A stretch of DNA of 64,000 nucleotides from Symsagittifera roscoffensis (lineage: Eukaryota; Xenacoelomorpha; Acoela; Convolutidae): assembly GCF_963678635.1 (NCBI RefSeq), contig NC_087070.1, forward strand, positions 34,599,109 through 34,663,108, in the 5' to 3' direction. The position numbers and the translations under genes were made by a program. How positions within the stretch are numbered: position 1 is the first letter of the stretch; every line of letters begins with the position of its first letter. This document shows, piece after piece, positions 22,701 to 37,400 of this stretch. The notes beneath the pieces were generated by a model, which was not told where the DNA came from, did not search any database, and worked only from the letters and a program-made list of their open reading frames with translations.

Positions 22701-25700
22701 CCTCAGAATGGGATAGATTTTTGGCTGGAAATTATAATCACATAGTCAATTACCCTCAGAATGGGATAGATTTTAGGCTGGAAAGTATAATCACATAGTC
22801 AGGTCCCCTCAGAATGCGATAGAATTCATTCCTTAGGATACAATCTTATAGTCAGGTCCCCTCAGAAAGGGATAGATTTTTGGCTGGAAAGTATAATCAC
22901 ATAATCAGGTCCCCTCAGAATGGGATAGAATTTTGGCTGGAAAGTATAATCACATAGTCATGTCCCCTCAGAATGCGATAGATTCCATTCCTTAGGATAC
23001 AATCACCTAGTCAGGTCCCCTCAGAATGAGATAGATTTTTGGCTGGAAAGTATAATCACATAGTCATGTCCCCTCAGAATGCGATAGATTCCATTCCTTA
23101 GGATACAATCACTTAGTCAAATTCCCTCAGAATGGGATAGATTTTAGGCTGGAAAGTATAATCTTATAGTCAGGTCCCCTCAGAAAGTGATAGATTTCAT
23201 TCCTTAGGACACAATCACATAGTCAGGTTCCCTCAGAATGGGATAGATTTTAGGCTGGAAAGTATAATCTTATAGTCAGGTCCCCCCAGAAAGTGATAGA
23301 TTTTTGGCTGGAAAGTATAATCACATAGCCATGTCCCCTCAGAATGCGATAGATTCCATTCCTTAGGATACAATCACCTAGTCAGGTCCCCTCAGAATGA
23401 GATAGATTTTTGGCTGGAAAGTATAATCACATAGTCAGGTCACCTCAGAGTGTTATAGATTTCATTCCTTAGGACACAATCACATAGTCAGGTTCCCTCA
23501 GAATGGGATAGATTTTAGGCTGGAAAGTATAATCTTATAGTCAGGTCCCCTGAGAAAGTGATAGATTTTTGGCTGGAAAGTATAATCACATAGCCATGTC
23601 CCCTCAGAATGCGATAGATTCCATTCCTTAGGACACAATCACATAGTCAGGTTCCCTCAGAGTGGGATAGATTTTAGGCTGGAAAGTATAATCTTATAGT
23701 CAGGTCACCTCAGAATGTTATAGATTTCATTCCTTAGGACACAATCACATAGTCAGGTTCCCTCAGAATGGGATAGATTTTAGGCTGGAAAGTATAATCA
23801 CATAGTCAGGTCACCTCAGAATGTTATAGATTTCATTCCTTAGGACACAATCACATAGTCAGGTTCCCTCAGAATGGGATAGATTTTAGGCTGGAAAGTA
23901 TAATCTTATAGTCAGGTCCCCTCAGAAAGTGATAGATTTTTGGCTGGAAAGTATAATCACATAGTCAGGTCACCTCAGAATGTTATAGATTTCATTCCTT
24001 AGGACACAATCACATAGTCAGGTTCCCTCAGAATGGGATAGATTTTAGGCTGGAAAGTATAATCTTATATTCAGGTCCCCTCAGAAAGTGATAGATTTTT
24101 GGCTGGAAAGTATAATCACATAGCCATGTCCCCTCAGAATGCGATAGAATCCATTCCTTAGGATACAATCACCTAGTCAATCCCCTCAGAATGGGATAGA
24201 TTTTTGGCTGGAAAGTGTAATCACATAGTCATGTCCCCTCAGAATGCGATAGATTCCATTCCTTAGGATACAATCACCTAGTCAGGTCCCATCAGATTGG
24301 GATAGATTTTTGGCTGGAAATCATAATCACATAGACAAGTTTTTTCAGAATGGGATAGTTTTTTGGTTGAAATAAGAATCACATAGTCAGGTCCCCTCAG
24401 AATGGGATAGATTTTAGGCTGAAAGTATAATCACTAAGTCAGGTCACCTCAGAATGTTATAGATTTCATTCCTTAGGACACAATCACATAGTCAGGTTCC
24501 CTCAGAATGGGATAGATTTTAGGCTGGAAAGTATAATCTTATAGTCAGGTCCCCTCAGAAAGTGATAGATTTTTGGCTGGAAAGTATAATCACATAGTCA
24601 GGTCACCTCAGAATGTTATAGATTTCATTCCTTAGGACACAATCACATAGTCAGGTTCCCTCAGAATGGGATAGATTTTAGGCTGGAACGTATAATCTTA
24701 TAGTCAAGTCCCCTCAGAAAGTGATAGATTTTTGGCTGGAAAGTATAATCACATAGCCATGTCCCCTCAGAATGCGATAGATTCCATTCCTAAGGATACA
24801 ATCACCTAGTCAGGTCCCCTCAGAATGAGATAGATTTTTGGCTGGAAAGTATAATCACATAGTCAGGTCACCTCAGAATGTTATAGATTTCATTCCTTAG
24901 GACACAATCACATAGTCAGGTTCCCTCAGAATGGGATAGATTTTAGGCTGGAAAGTATAATCACATAGTCAGGTCACCTCAGAATGTTATAGATTTCATT
25001 CCTTAGGACACAATCACATAATCAGGTTCCCTCAGAATGGGATAGATTTTAGGCTGGAAAGTATAATCTTATAGTCAGGTCCCCTCAGAAAGTGATAGAT
25101 TTTTGGCTGGAAAGTATAATCACATAGTCAGGTCACCTCAGAATGTTATAGATTTCATTCCTTAGGACACAATCACATAGTCAGGTTCCCTCAGAATGGG
25201 ATAGATTTTAGGCTGGAAAGTATAATCTTATAGTCAGGTCCCCTCAGAAAGTGATAGATTTTTGGCTGGAAAGTATAATCACATAGCCATGTCCCCTCAG
25301 AATGCGATAGAATCCATTCCTTAGGATACAATCACCTAGTCAGGTCCCCTCAGAATGGGATAGATTTTTGGCTGGAAAGTGTAATCACATAGTCATGTCC
25401 CCTCAGAATGCGATAGATTCCATTCCTTAGGATACAATCACCTAGTCAGGTCCCATCAGATTGGGATAGATTTTTGGCTGGAAATCATAATCACATAGAC
25501 AAGTTTTTTCAGAATGGGATAGTTTTTTGGTTGAAATAAGAATCACATAGTCAGGTCCCCTCAGAATGGGATAGATTTTAGGCTGGAAAGTATAATCACA
25601 TAGTCAGGTCACCTCAGAATGTTATAGATTTCATTCCTTAGGACACAATCACATAGTCAGGTTCTCTCAGAATGGGATAGATTTTAGGCTGGAAAATATA

Positions 25701-27370
25701 ATCTTATAGTCAGGTCCCCTCAGAAAGGGATAGATTTTTGGCTGGAAAGTATAATCACATAGTCAGGTCCCCTCAGAATGGGATAGATTTTTGGCTGGAA
25801 AGTATAATCACATAGTCATGTCCCCTCAGAATGCGATAGATTCCATTCCTTAGGATACAATCACCTAGTCAGGTCCCCTCAGATTGGGATAGATTTTTGG
25901 CTGGAAATCATAATCACATTGACAGGTTTTTTCAGAATGGGATAGTTTTTTTGGTTGAAATAAGAATCACATAGTCAGGTCCCCTCAGAATGGGATAGAT
26001 TTTAGGCTGGAAAGTATAATCTTATAGTCAGGTCCCCTCAGAAAGTGATAGATTTTTGGCTGGAAAGTATAATCACATAGTCAGGTCACCTCAGAATGTT
26101 ATAGATTTCATTCCTTAGGACACAATCACATAGTCAGGTTCCCTCAGAATGGGATAGATTTTAGGCTGGAAAGTATAATCTTATAGTCAGGTCCCCTCAG
26201 AAAGTGATAGATTTTTGGCTGGAAAGTATAATCACATAGCCATGTCCCCTCAGAATGCGATAGAATCCATTCCTTAGGATACAATCACCTAGTCAGGTCC
26301 CCTCAGAATGGGATAGATTTTTGGCTGGAAAGTGTAATCACATAGTCATGTCCCCTCAGAATGCGATAGATTCCATTCCTTAGGATACAATCACCTAGTC
26401 AGGTCCCATCAGATTGGGATCGATTTTTGGCTGGAAATCATAATCACATAGACAAGTTTTTTCAGAATGGGATAGTTTTTTGGTTGAAATAAGAATCACA
26501 TAGTCAGGTCCCCTCAGAATGGGATAGATATTAGGCTGGAAAGTATAATCACATAGTCAGGTCACCTCAGAATGTTATAGATTTCATTCCTTAGGACACA
26601 ATCACATAGTCAGGTCCCCTCAGAAAGGGATAGATTTTTGGCTGGAAAGTATAATCACATAGTCAGGTCCCCTCAGAATGGGATAGATTTTTGGCTGGAA
26701 AGTATAATCACATAGTCATGTCCCCTCAGAATGCGATAGATTCCATTCCTTAGGATACAATCACCTAGTCAGGTTCCCTCAGATTGGGATAGATTTTTGG
26801 CTGGAAATCATAATCACATTGACAGGTTTTTTCAGAATGGGATAGTTTGTTTGGTTGAAATAAGAATCACATAGTCAGGTCCCCTCAGAATGGGATAGAT
26901 TTTAGGCTGGAAAGTATAATCACATAGCCATGTCCCCTCAGAATGCGATAGAATCCATTCCTTAGGATACAATCACCTAGTCAGGTCCCCTCAGAATGGG
27001 ATAGATTTTTGGCTGGAAAGTGTAATCACATAGTCATGTCCCCTCAGAATGCGATAGATTCCATTCCTTAGGATACAATCACCTAGTCAGGTCCCATCAG
27101 ATTGGGATAGATTTTTGGCTGGAAATCATAATCACATAGACAAGTTTTTTCAGAATGGGATAGTTTTTTGGTTGAAATAAGAATCACATAGTCAGGTCCC
27201 CTCAGAATGGGATAGATATTAGGCTGGAAAGTATAATCACATAGTCAGGTCACCTCAGAATGTTATAGATTTCATTCCTTAGGACACAATCACATAGTCA
27301 GGTCCCCTCAGAAAGGGATAGATTTTTGGCTGGAAAGTATAATCACATAGTCAGGTCCCCTCAGAATGGG
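22700..27370 (+). repeat. 53-bp satellite zone with cttatagtc and gcgatag variants
   Basis: This zone is marked by monomers reading ataatcttatagtcagg, aatgcgatagattccattcc, aatgttatagatttc and, from 24,334, the variant gacaagttttttcag followed by ggttgaaataag. These recur in the same order at several spacings (1,164, 953, 900 and 688 bp between marker monomers), so the HOR unit has changed length by whole monomers. No gene is visible. Confidence 0.93.
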
Positions 27371-27605
27371 ATAGATTTTTGGCTGGAAAGTATAATCACA
27401 TAGTCATGTCCCCTCAGAATGCGATAGATTCCATTCCTTAGGATACAATCACCTAGTCAGGTTCCCTCAGATTGGGATAGATTTTTGGCTGGAAATCATA
27501 ATCACATTGACAGGTTTTTTCAGAATGGGATAGTTTGTTTGGTTGAAATAAGAATCACATAGTCAGGTCCCCTCAGAATGGGATAGATTTTAGGCTGGAA
27601 AGTAT
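26215..27605 (+). repeat. 688-bp higher-order repeat, two tandem copies
   Basis: gacaagtttttt at 26,451 and 27,139, and cattgacaggtttttt (g at 26,821 and 27,509), are both exactly 688 bp apart. This equals 13 monomers. The rare change gatagtttgtttgg is shared by both copies, and they look nearly identical by eye. Confidence 0.9.
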
Positions 27606-30600
27606 AATCACATAGTCAGGTCACCTCAGAATGTTATAGATTTCATTCCTTAGGACACAATCACATAGTCAGGTTCCCTCAGAATGGGATAGATTTTTTG
27701 GCAGTAAAGTAGAATCACATAGTCAGTTTTCCTCAATATGGGATAGATTTTTGGCTGGAATTTATGATCACATAGTCAGGTCTCCTCAGAATGGGATAGA
27801 TTTTTGGCTCGAAAGTACAATCACATAAGCAGTTCCCTCAGAATGGGATAGATTTTTGACTGGAAAGTATAATCACATAGTCAGATCCCCTCAGAATGTG
27901 ATAGATTTCATTCCATAGTTTACAATTACAGTCAGGTCCCCTCAGAATGGGATAGATTTTTGGCTGGAAATTATAATCACGTAGTCAATTCCCCTCAGAA
28001 TGGGATAGATTTTAGGCTGGAAATCATAATCACATAGTCGGGTCCCCTCAGAATGCGATAGAATTCATTCCTTAGGATACAATCATATAGTCAGGTGCCC
28101 TCAGAATGGGATAGATTTTTGGCTGGAAATTATAATCACGTAGTCAATTCCACTCAGAATGGGATAGATTTTAGGCTGGAAAGTATAATCACATAGTCAG
28201 GTCCCCTCAGAATGCAATAGAATTCATTCCTTAGGATACAATCATATAGTCAGGTCTCCTCAGAACGGGATAGATTTTTGGCTCGAAAGTATAATCACAT
28301 AAGCAGTTCCCCTCAGAATGGGATAGATTTTTGACTGAAAGTATAATCACATAGTCAGGTCCCCTCAGAATGTGATAGATTTCATTCCATAGTTTACAAT
28401 TACAGTCAGGTCCCCTCAGAATGGGATAGATTTTTGGCTGCAAATTATAATCATGTAGTCAATTCCCCTCAGAATGGGATAGATTTTAGGCTGGAAATCA
28501 TAATCACATAGTCGGGTCCCCTCAGAATGCGATAGAATTCATTCCTTAGGATACAATCATATAGTCAGGTCCCCTCAGAATGGGATAGATTTTTGGCTGG
28601 AAATTATAATCACGTAGTCAGGTCCCCTCAGAATGGGATAGATTTTTGGCTGGAATGTATAATCACATAGTCATGTCCCCTCAGAATGGGATAGATTTTT
28701 GGCTGGAGTGTATAATCACATAGTCATGTCCCCCCAGAATGGACTAGATTCCATTCCTTAGGATACAATCACCTAGTCAGGTCCCCTCAGATTGGGATAG
28801 ATATTTGGCTGGAAATCATAATCACATAGACAGGTTTTTTCAGAATGGGATAGATTTTATGCTGGAAAGTATAATCACATAGTCAGGTAACCTCAGAATG
28901 TTATAGATTTCATTCCTTAGGACACAATGACATAGTCAGGTCCCCTCAGAATGGGATAGATTTTTGGCTGGAAAGTATAATCACATAGTCAGGTCCCCTC
29001 AGAATGGGATAGATTTTTGGCTGGAAAGTATAATCACATAGTCATGTCCCCTCAGAATGCGATAGATTCCATTCCTTAGGATACAATCACCTAGTCAGGT
29101 CCCCTCAGATTGGGATAGATATTTGGCTGGAAATCATAATCACATAGACAGGTTTTTTCAGAATGGGATAGATTTTAGGCTGGAAAGTATAATCACATAG
29201 TCAGGTAACCTCAGAGTGTTATAGATTTCATTCCTTAGGACACAATGACATAGTCAGGTCCCCTCAGAATGGGATAGATTTTTGGCTGGAAAGTATAATC
29301 ACATAGTCAGGTCCCCTCAGAATGGGATAGATTTTTGGCTGGAAAGTATAATCACATAGTCAGGTCCCCTCAGAATGGGATAGATTTTTGGCTGCAAATT
29401 ATAATCACGTAGTCAATTCCCCTCAGAATGGGATAGATTTTAGGCTGGAAATCATAATCACATAGTCGGGTCCCCTCAGAATGCGATAGAATTCATTCCT
29501 TAGGATACAATCATATAGTCAGGTCCCCTCAGAATGGGATAGATTTTTGGCTGGAAATTATAATCACGTAGTCAGGTCCCCTCAGAATGGGATAGATTTT
29601 TGGCTGGAATGTATAATCACATAGTCAGGTCCCCTCAGAATGGGATAGATTTTTGGCTGGAGTGTATAATCACATAGTCATGTCCCCCCAGAATGGACTA
29701 GATTCCATTCCTTAGTATACAATCACCTAGTCAGGTCCCCTCAGATTGGGATAGATTTTTGGCTGGAAATCATAATCACATAGACAGGTTTTTTCAGAAT
29801 GGGATAGTTTTTTGGTTGAAATAAGAATCACATAGTCAGGTCCCCTCAGAATGGGATAGAATTTAGGCTGGAAAGTATAATCACATAGTCAGGTCACTTC
29901 AGAATGTTATAGATTTCATTCCTTAGGACACAATCACATAGTCAGGTTCCCTCAGAATGGGACAGATTTTTGGCAGTAAAGTAGAATGACATAGTCAGTT
30001 TTCCTCAATATGGGATAGATTTTTGGCTGGAATTTATGATCACATAGTCAGGTCTCCTCAGAATGGGATAGATTTTCGGCTCGAAAGTATAATCACATAA
30101 GCAGTTCCGCTCAGAATGGGATAGATTTTTGACTGGAAAGTATAATCACATAGTCAGATCCCCTCAGAATGTGATAGATTTCATTCCATAGTTTACAATT
30201 ACAGTCAGGTCCCCTCAGAATGGGATAGATTTTTGGCTGGAAATTATAATCACGTAGTCAATTCCCCTCAGAATGGGATAGATTTTAGGCTGGAAATCAT
30301 AATCACATAGTCGGGTCCCCTCAGAATGCGATAGAATTCATTCCTTAGGATACAATCATATAGTCAGGTCCCCTCAGAATGGGATAGATTTTTGGCTGGA
30401 AATTATAATCACGTAGTCAATTCCACTCAGAATGGGATAGATTTTAGGCTGGAAAGTATAATCACATAGTCAGGTCCCCTCAGAATGCAATAGAATTCAT
30501 TCCTTAGGATACAATCATATAGTCAGGTCTCCTCAGAATGGGATAGATTTTTGGCTCGAAAGTATAATCACATAAGCAGTTCCCCTCAGAATGGGATGGA

Positions 30601-31290
30601 TTTTTGACTGGAAAGTATAATCACATAGTCAGGTCCCCTCAGAATGTGATAGATTTCATTCCATAGTTACAATTACAGTCAGTTCCCCTCAGAATGGGAT
30701 AGATTTTTGGCTGGAAATTATAATCACGTGGTCAATTCCCCTCAGAATGGGATAGATTTTAGGCTGGAAATCATAATCACATAGTCGGGTCCCCTCAGAA
30801 TGCGATAGAATTCATTCCTTAGGATACAATCATATAGTCAGGTCCCCTCAGAATGGGATAGATTTTTGGCTGGAAATTATAATCACGTAGTCAGGTCCCC
30901 TCAGAATGGGATAGATTTTTGGCTGGAATGTATAATCACATAGTCAGGTCCCCTCAGAATGGGATAGATTTTTGGCTGGAGTGTATAATCACATAGTCAT
31001 GTCCCCCCAGAATGGACTAGATTCCATTCCTTAGGATACAATCACCTAGTCAGGTCCCCTCAGATTGGGATAGATATTTGGCTGGAAATCATAATCACAT
31101 AGACAGGTTTTTTCAGAATGGGATAGATTTTAGGCTGGAAAATATAATCACATAGTCAGGTAACCTCAGAATAATATAGATTTCATTCCCTAGGACACAA
31201 TGACATAATCAGGTCCCCTCAGAATGGGATAGATTTTTGGCTGGAAAGTATAATCACATAGTCAGGTCCTCTCAGAATGGGATAGATTTT
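27370..31290 (+). repeat. 2,273-bp higher-order repeat, two copies with a gap of related repeats
   Basis: Several independent markers are about 2,273 bp apart: ggttgaaataag (27,541 and 29,814), cctcaatatggg (27,731 and 30,003, one base less because of a T-run change), and gtcgggtcccc with ggtccc at 28,041/28,515 and 30,314/30,788. Within each copy the gtcggg monomers form a 474-bp pair. A further gtcggg monomer lies at 29,469. The segment between about 29,000 and 29,640 repeats neighbouring monomers at a 318-bp offset. Zone markers are cacgtagtcaattcc, ggagtgtataatc and ccccccagaatggactag. Confidence 0.87.
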
Positions 31291-34200
31291 TGGCCGGAAA
31301 TTATAATCACGTAGTCAATTCCCCTCAGAATGGGATAGATTTTAGGCTGGAAAGTATAATCACATAGTCAGGTCTCCTCAGAATGCGATAGAATTCATTC
31401 CTTAGGATACAATCATATAGTCAGGTCCCCTCAGAATTGGATAGATTTTGGCTGGAATGTATAATCACATATTCAGGTCCCCTCAGAATGGGATAGATTT
31501 TTGGCTGGAAATTATTAACACATAGTCTGGTCCACTCAGAGTGCTATAGATTTTGGGCTGTACAGTATAATCACATAGTCATGTACCCTCAGAATGTGAT
31601 AGGTTTCATTTCATAGGTTACAATCACAGTCAGGTCCCCTCAGAATGGGATAGTTTTTTGGCTGGAAATTATAATCACGTTGTCAATTCCCCTCAGAATG
31701 GGATAGATTTTAGGCTGGAAAGTATAATCACATAGTCGGGTCCCCTCAGATTGAGATAGAATTCATTCCTTAGGAAACGATCACATAGTCAGGTCCCCTC
31801 AGAATGGGATAGATTTTTGGCTGGCAATTATAATCAAGTAGTCAGTTCCCCTCAGAATGGGATAGATTTTAGGCTGGAAAGTATAATCACATAGTCAGAT
31901 CCCCTCAGAATTCGATAGAATTCATTCCTTAGGATACAATCATATAGTCAGGTCCCCTCAGAATGGGATAGATTTTTGGCTGGAATGTATAATCACATAG
32001 TCAGGTCCCCTCAGAATGGGATAGATTTTTGGCTGGAAATTATAATCAAGTAGTCAGTTCCCCTCAGAATGGGATAGATTTTAGGCTGGAAAGTATAATC
32101 ACATAGTCAGATCCCCTCAGAATTCGATAGAATTCATTCCTTAGGATACAATCATATAGTCAGGTCCCCTCAGAATGGGATAGATTTTTGGCTGGAATGT
32201 ATAATCACATAGTCATGTCCCCTCAGAATGGAATAATTTACATTCCTTAGAATACAATCACCTAATCAATCCCCCTCAGATTGGGATAGATTTTTGGCTG
32301 GAAACCATAATCACATAGACAGGTTTTTTAAGAATGGGATAGTTATTTGGCTGAAATAATAATCACATAGTCAGGTCCCCTCAGAATGGGATAGATTTTA
32401 GGCTGGAAAGTATAATCACATAGTCAGGTCACCTCAGAATGTTAACGATTTCATTCCTTAGGACACAATGACATAGTCAGGTCCCCTCAGAATTGGATAG
32501 ATTTTTGGCTGGAAAGTATAATCACATAGTCAGGTCCTCTCAGAATGGGATAGATTTTAGGCTGGAAAGTATAATCACATAGTCAGGTCTCCTCAGAATG
32601 CGATAGAATTCATTCCTTAGGATACAATCATATAGTCAGGTCCCCGGAGAATGGGATAGATTTTTGGCTGGAATGTATAATCACATAGTCAGGTCCCCTC
32701 AGAATAGGATAGATTTTTGGCTGGAAAGTATAATCACATAGTCATGTCCCCTCAGAATGGGATAGATTCCATTCCTTAGGATACAATCACCTAATCAGGT
32801 CCCCTCAGATTGGGATAGATTTTTGGCTGGAAATCATAATCACATAGACATGTTTTTTCAGAATGGGATATTTTTTTGGCTGAAATAATAATCACATAGT
32901 CAGGTCCCCTCAGAATGGGATAGATTTTTGGCTTGAAAGTATAATCACATAGTTAGGTTCCCTCAGAATGGGATAGATTTTTGGCCGGAAAGTGTAATCA
33001 CATAGTCAGTTTCCCTCAGAATGGGATAGATTTTTGGCTGAAAAGTATAATCACATAGTCAGTTCCCATCAGAATGGGATAGATTTTTAGCTGGAAATTA
33101 TAATCACATAATCATGTCCCCTCAGAAGGCGATAGATTCCATTCCTTAGGATAAAATCACCTAGTCAGGTCCCCTCAGATTGGGATAGATTTTTGGCTGG
33201 AAATCATAATCACATAGACAGGTTTTTTCAGAATGGGATAGTTTTTTGGCTGAAATAATAATCACATAGTCAGGTCCCCTCAGAATGAGATAGATTTTTG
33301 GCTGGAAAGTATAATCAGATAGTCAGTTCCCCTCAGAATTGGATAGATTTTTGTCTGTAAAGTATAATCACATGGTCAGGTGCACTCAGATTAAAATAGA
33401 TTTTTGGTTGGAAAGTATAATCACATAGTCAGGTTCCCTCAGTATGGGATAGATTTTTGGCTGGAATTTATAATCACATAGTCAGGTCCCCTCAGAATGG
33501 GATAGATTTCATTCCCTAGGGTACAATCAAATAGTCAGGTCCCCTCAGATTGGGATGGATTTTTGGCTGGAAATCATAATCACATAGACAGAATTTTTCA
33601 GAATGGGATAGTTTTTTGGCTGAAATAATAATCACATAGTCAGGTCCCCTCAGAATGGGATAGATTTTTGGCTGGAAAGTATAATCACATAGTCTAGTCC
33701 CCTCAGAATGGGATAGATTTTGGCTGAAAAGTATAATCACGTAATCAGTTCTACTCAGAATGAGATAGATTTTTAGCTGGAAATTTTGATCACATAGTCA
33801 GGTCCCCTCAGAATTAGATAGATTCTCGGCTAGAAATTATGATCACATAGTCAGGTCCCCTCAGAATGGGATAGGTTTTTGGCTGGAAAGTATAATCGCA
33901 TAGTCAGGTCCCCTCAGAATGGGATAGATTTTAGGCTGGAAAGTATAATCACATAGTCAGGTCACCTCAGAATGTTAACGATTTCAATCCTTAGGACACA
34001 ATGACATAGTCAGGTCCCCTCAGAATTGGATAGATTTTTGGCTGGAAAGTATAATCACATAGTCAGGTCCTCTCAGAATGGGATAGATTTTAGGCTGGAA
34101 AGTATAATCACATGGTCAGGTCTCCTCAGAATGCGATAGAATTCATTCCTTAGGATACAATCATATAGTCAGGTTCCCTCAGAATGGGATAGATTTTTGG

Positions 34201-37200
34201 CTGGAATGTATAATCACATAGTCAGGTCCCCTCAGAATGAGATAGATTTTTGGCTGGAAAGTATAATCAGATAGTCAGTTCCCCTCAGAATTGGATAGAT
34301 TTTTGTCTGTAAAGTATAATCACATGGTCAGGTGCACTCAGATTAAAATAGATTTTTGGTTGGAAAGTATAATCACATAGTCAGGTTCCCTCAGTATGGG
34401 ATAGATTTTTGGCTGGAATTTATAATCACATAGTCAGGTCCCCTCAGAATGGGATAGATTTCATTCCCTAGGGTACAATCAAATAGTCAGGTCCCCTCAG
34501 ATTGGGATAGATTTTTGGCTGGAAATCATAATCACATAGACAGAATTTTTCAGAATGGGATAGTTTTTTGGCTGAAATAATAATCACATAGTCAGGTCCC
34601 CTCAGAATGGGATAGATTTTTGGCTGGAAAGTATAATCACATAGTCTAGTCCCCTCAGAATGGGATAGATTTTGGCTGAAAAGTATAATCACGTAATCAG
34701 TTCTACTCAGAATGAGATAGATTTTTAGCTGGAAATTATGATCACATAGTCAGGTCCCCTCAGAATTAGATAGATTCTCGGCTAGAAATTATGATCACAT
34801 AGTCAGGTCCCCTCAGAATGGGATAGGTTTTTGGCTGGAAAGTAAAATCGCATAGTCAGGTCCCCTCAGAATGGGATAGATTTTAGGCTGGAAAGTATAA
34901 TCACATAGTCAGGTCACCTCAGAATGTTAACGATTTCAATCCTTAGGACACAATGACATAGTCAGGTCCCCTCAGAATTGGATAGATTTTTGGCTGGAAA
35001 GTATAATCACATAGTCAGGTCCTCTCAGAATGGGATAGATTTTAGGCTGGAAAGTATAATCACATGGTCAGGTCTCCTCAGAATGCGATAGAATTCATTC
35101 CTTAGGATACAATCATATAGTCAGGTTCCCTCAGAATGGGATAGATTTTTGGCTGGAATGTATAATCACATAGTCAGGTCCCTCAGAATAGGATAGATTT
35201 TTGGCTGGAAAGTATAATCACATAGTCATGTCCCCTCAGAATGGGATAGATTCCATTCCTTAGGATACAATCACCTAATCAGGTCCCCTCAGATTGGGAT
35301 AGATTTTTGGCTGGAAATCATAATCACATAGACATGTTTTTTTCAGAATGGGATATTTTTTTGGCTGAAATAATAATCACATAGTCAGGTCCCCTCAGAA
35401 TGGGATAGATTTTTGGCTGGAAAGTATAATCACATAGTTAGGTTCCCTCAGAATGGGATAGATTTTTAGCCGGAAAGTGTAATCACATAGTCAGTTTCCC
35501 TCAGAATGGGATAGATTTTTGGCTGAAAAGTATAATCACATAGTCAGTTCCCATCAGAATGGGATAGATTTTTAGCTGGAAATTATAATCACATAATCAT
35601 GTCCCCTCAGAATGCGATAGATTCCATTCCTTAGGATAAAATCACCTAGTCAGGTCCCCTCAGATTGGGATAGATTTTCGGCTGGAAATCATAATCACAT
35701 AGACAGAATTTTTCAGAATGGGATACTTTTTTGGCTGAAATAATAATCACATAGTCAGGTCCCCTCAGAATGGGTTAGATTTTTGGCTGGAAAGTATAAT
35801 CAGAGAGTCTGGTCCCCTCAGAATCGGATAGATTTTTGGCTGTAAAGTATAATCACATGGTCAGGTGCACTCAGATTAAAATAGATTTTTGGCTGGAAAG
35901 TATAATCACATAGTCTAGTCTCCTCTGAATGGGATAGATTTTGGCTGAAAAGTATAATCACGTAATCAGTTCTACTCAGAATGAGATAGATTTTTAGCTG
36001 GAAATTATGATCACATAGTCAGGTCCCCTCAGAATTAGATAGATTCTCGGCTAAAAATTATGATCACATAGTCAGGTCCCCTCAGAATGGGATAGGTTTT
36101 TGGCTGGAAAGTATAATCGCATAGTCAGTTCCCCTCAGAATGGGATAGATTTTTGGCTGGAAGTTATGATCTCATAGTCAGGTCCTCTCAGAATGAGATA
36201 GATTTTTGGCTGGAAAGTATAATCAGATAGTCAGTTTCCCTCAGAATTGGATAGATTTTTGTCTGTAAAGTATAATCACAAGTTCAGGTGCACTCAGATT
36301 AAAATAGATCTTTGGTTGGAAAGTATAATCACATAGTCAGGTTCCCTCAGTATGGGATAGATTTTTGGCTGGAATTTATAATCACATAGTCAGGTCCCCT
36401 CAGAATGGGATAGATTTCATTCCCTAGGGTACAATCAAATAGTCAGGTCCCCTCAGATTGGGATAGATTTTTGGCTGGAAATCATAATCACATAGACAGA
36501 ATTTTTCAGAATGGGATAATTTTTTGGCTACAATCACCTAATCAGGTCCCCTCAGATTGGGATAGATTTTTGGCTGGAAATCATAATCACATAGACATGT
36601 TTTTTTCAGAATGGGATATTTTTTTGGCTGAAATAATAATCACATAGTCAGGTCCCCTCAGAATGGGATAGATTTTTGGCTGGAAAGTATAATCACATAG
36701 TTAGGTTCCCTCAGAATGGGATAGATTTTTAGCCGGAAAGTGTAATCACATAGTCAGTTTCCCTCAGAATGGGATAGGTTTTTGGCTGGAAAGTATAATC
36801 GCATAGTCAGTTCCCCTCAGAATGGGATAGATTTTTGGCTGGAAGTTATGATCTCATAGTCAGGTCCTCTCAGAATGGGATAGATTTCATTCCATAGGTT
36901 ACAATCACAGTCAGGTCCCCTCATAATGAGATAAGTTTTTGGCTGAAAAATATAATCACATAGTCAGGTCATCTCAAAATGTTATAGATTTTATTCCTTA
37001 GGACACAATCACATAGTCGGGTCCCCTCAGATTGGGATAGATTTTTGGCTGGAAATCATAATCACATAGACAGGTTTTTTCAGAATGGGATAGTTTTTTT
37101 GGCTGAAATAATAATCACATAGTCAGGTCCCCTCAGAATGGGATAGATTTTAGGCTGGAAAGTATAATCACATAGTCAGGTCACCTCAGAATGTTATAGA

Positions 37201-37400
37201 TTTCATTCCTTAGGACACAATGACATAATCAGGTCCCCTCAGAATGGGATATATTTTTGGCTGGAAAGTATAATCAAATAGTCAGGTCCTCTCAGAATGG
37301 GATAGATTTTTGGCAGGAAATTACAATCACGTAGTCAATTCCCCTCAGAATGGGATAGATTTTAGGCTGGAAAGTATAATCACATAGTCAGGTCTCCTCA
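31290..37400 (+). repeat. 53-bp satellite zone with attaaaatag and agacag-T-run variants
   Basis: This zone contains monomers ggtgcactcagattaaaatag, gacagaatttttcag, ggctgaaataataatc and ttctcggctag. A segment at about 32,690-33,260 recurs from about 35,187 onward, on the far side of the 952-bp pair. A third partial run occurs near 36,220-36,530 and ends abruptly at ggctacaatcacc, a join between the tail of one monomer and the head of another. No gene is visible. Confidence 0.92.
33266..35170 (+). repeat. 952-bp higher-order repeat, two tandem copies
   Basis: The marker cagatagtcagtt lies at 33,316 and 34,268, a 952-bp offset, equal to 18 monomers. The short minus-strand frames of 74 codons at 33,516-33,740 and 34,468-34,692 are the same repeat seen twice, differing by one residue, and are not genes. 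The copies look nearly identical by eye over the whole unit. Confidence 0.92.

Noticed and set aside
33516..34692. Short repetitive frames of 60-106 codons in satellite, on both strands (also at 2,045, 28,231, 46,614, 57,281-59,083 and 60,016)
   Set aside because: They are the 53-bp monomer read in successive frames (53 is not a multiple of 3, so the peptide cycles over three monomers). They lack plausible gene structure and are ended by stops within the consensus.
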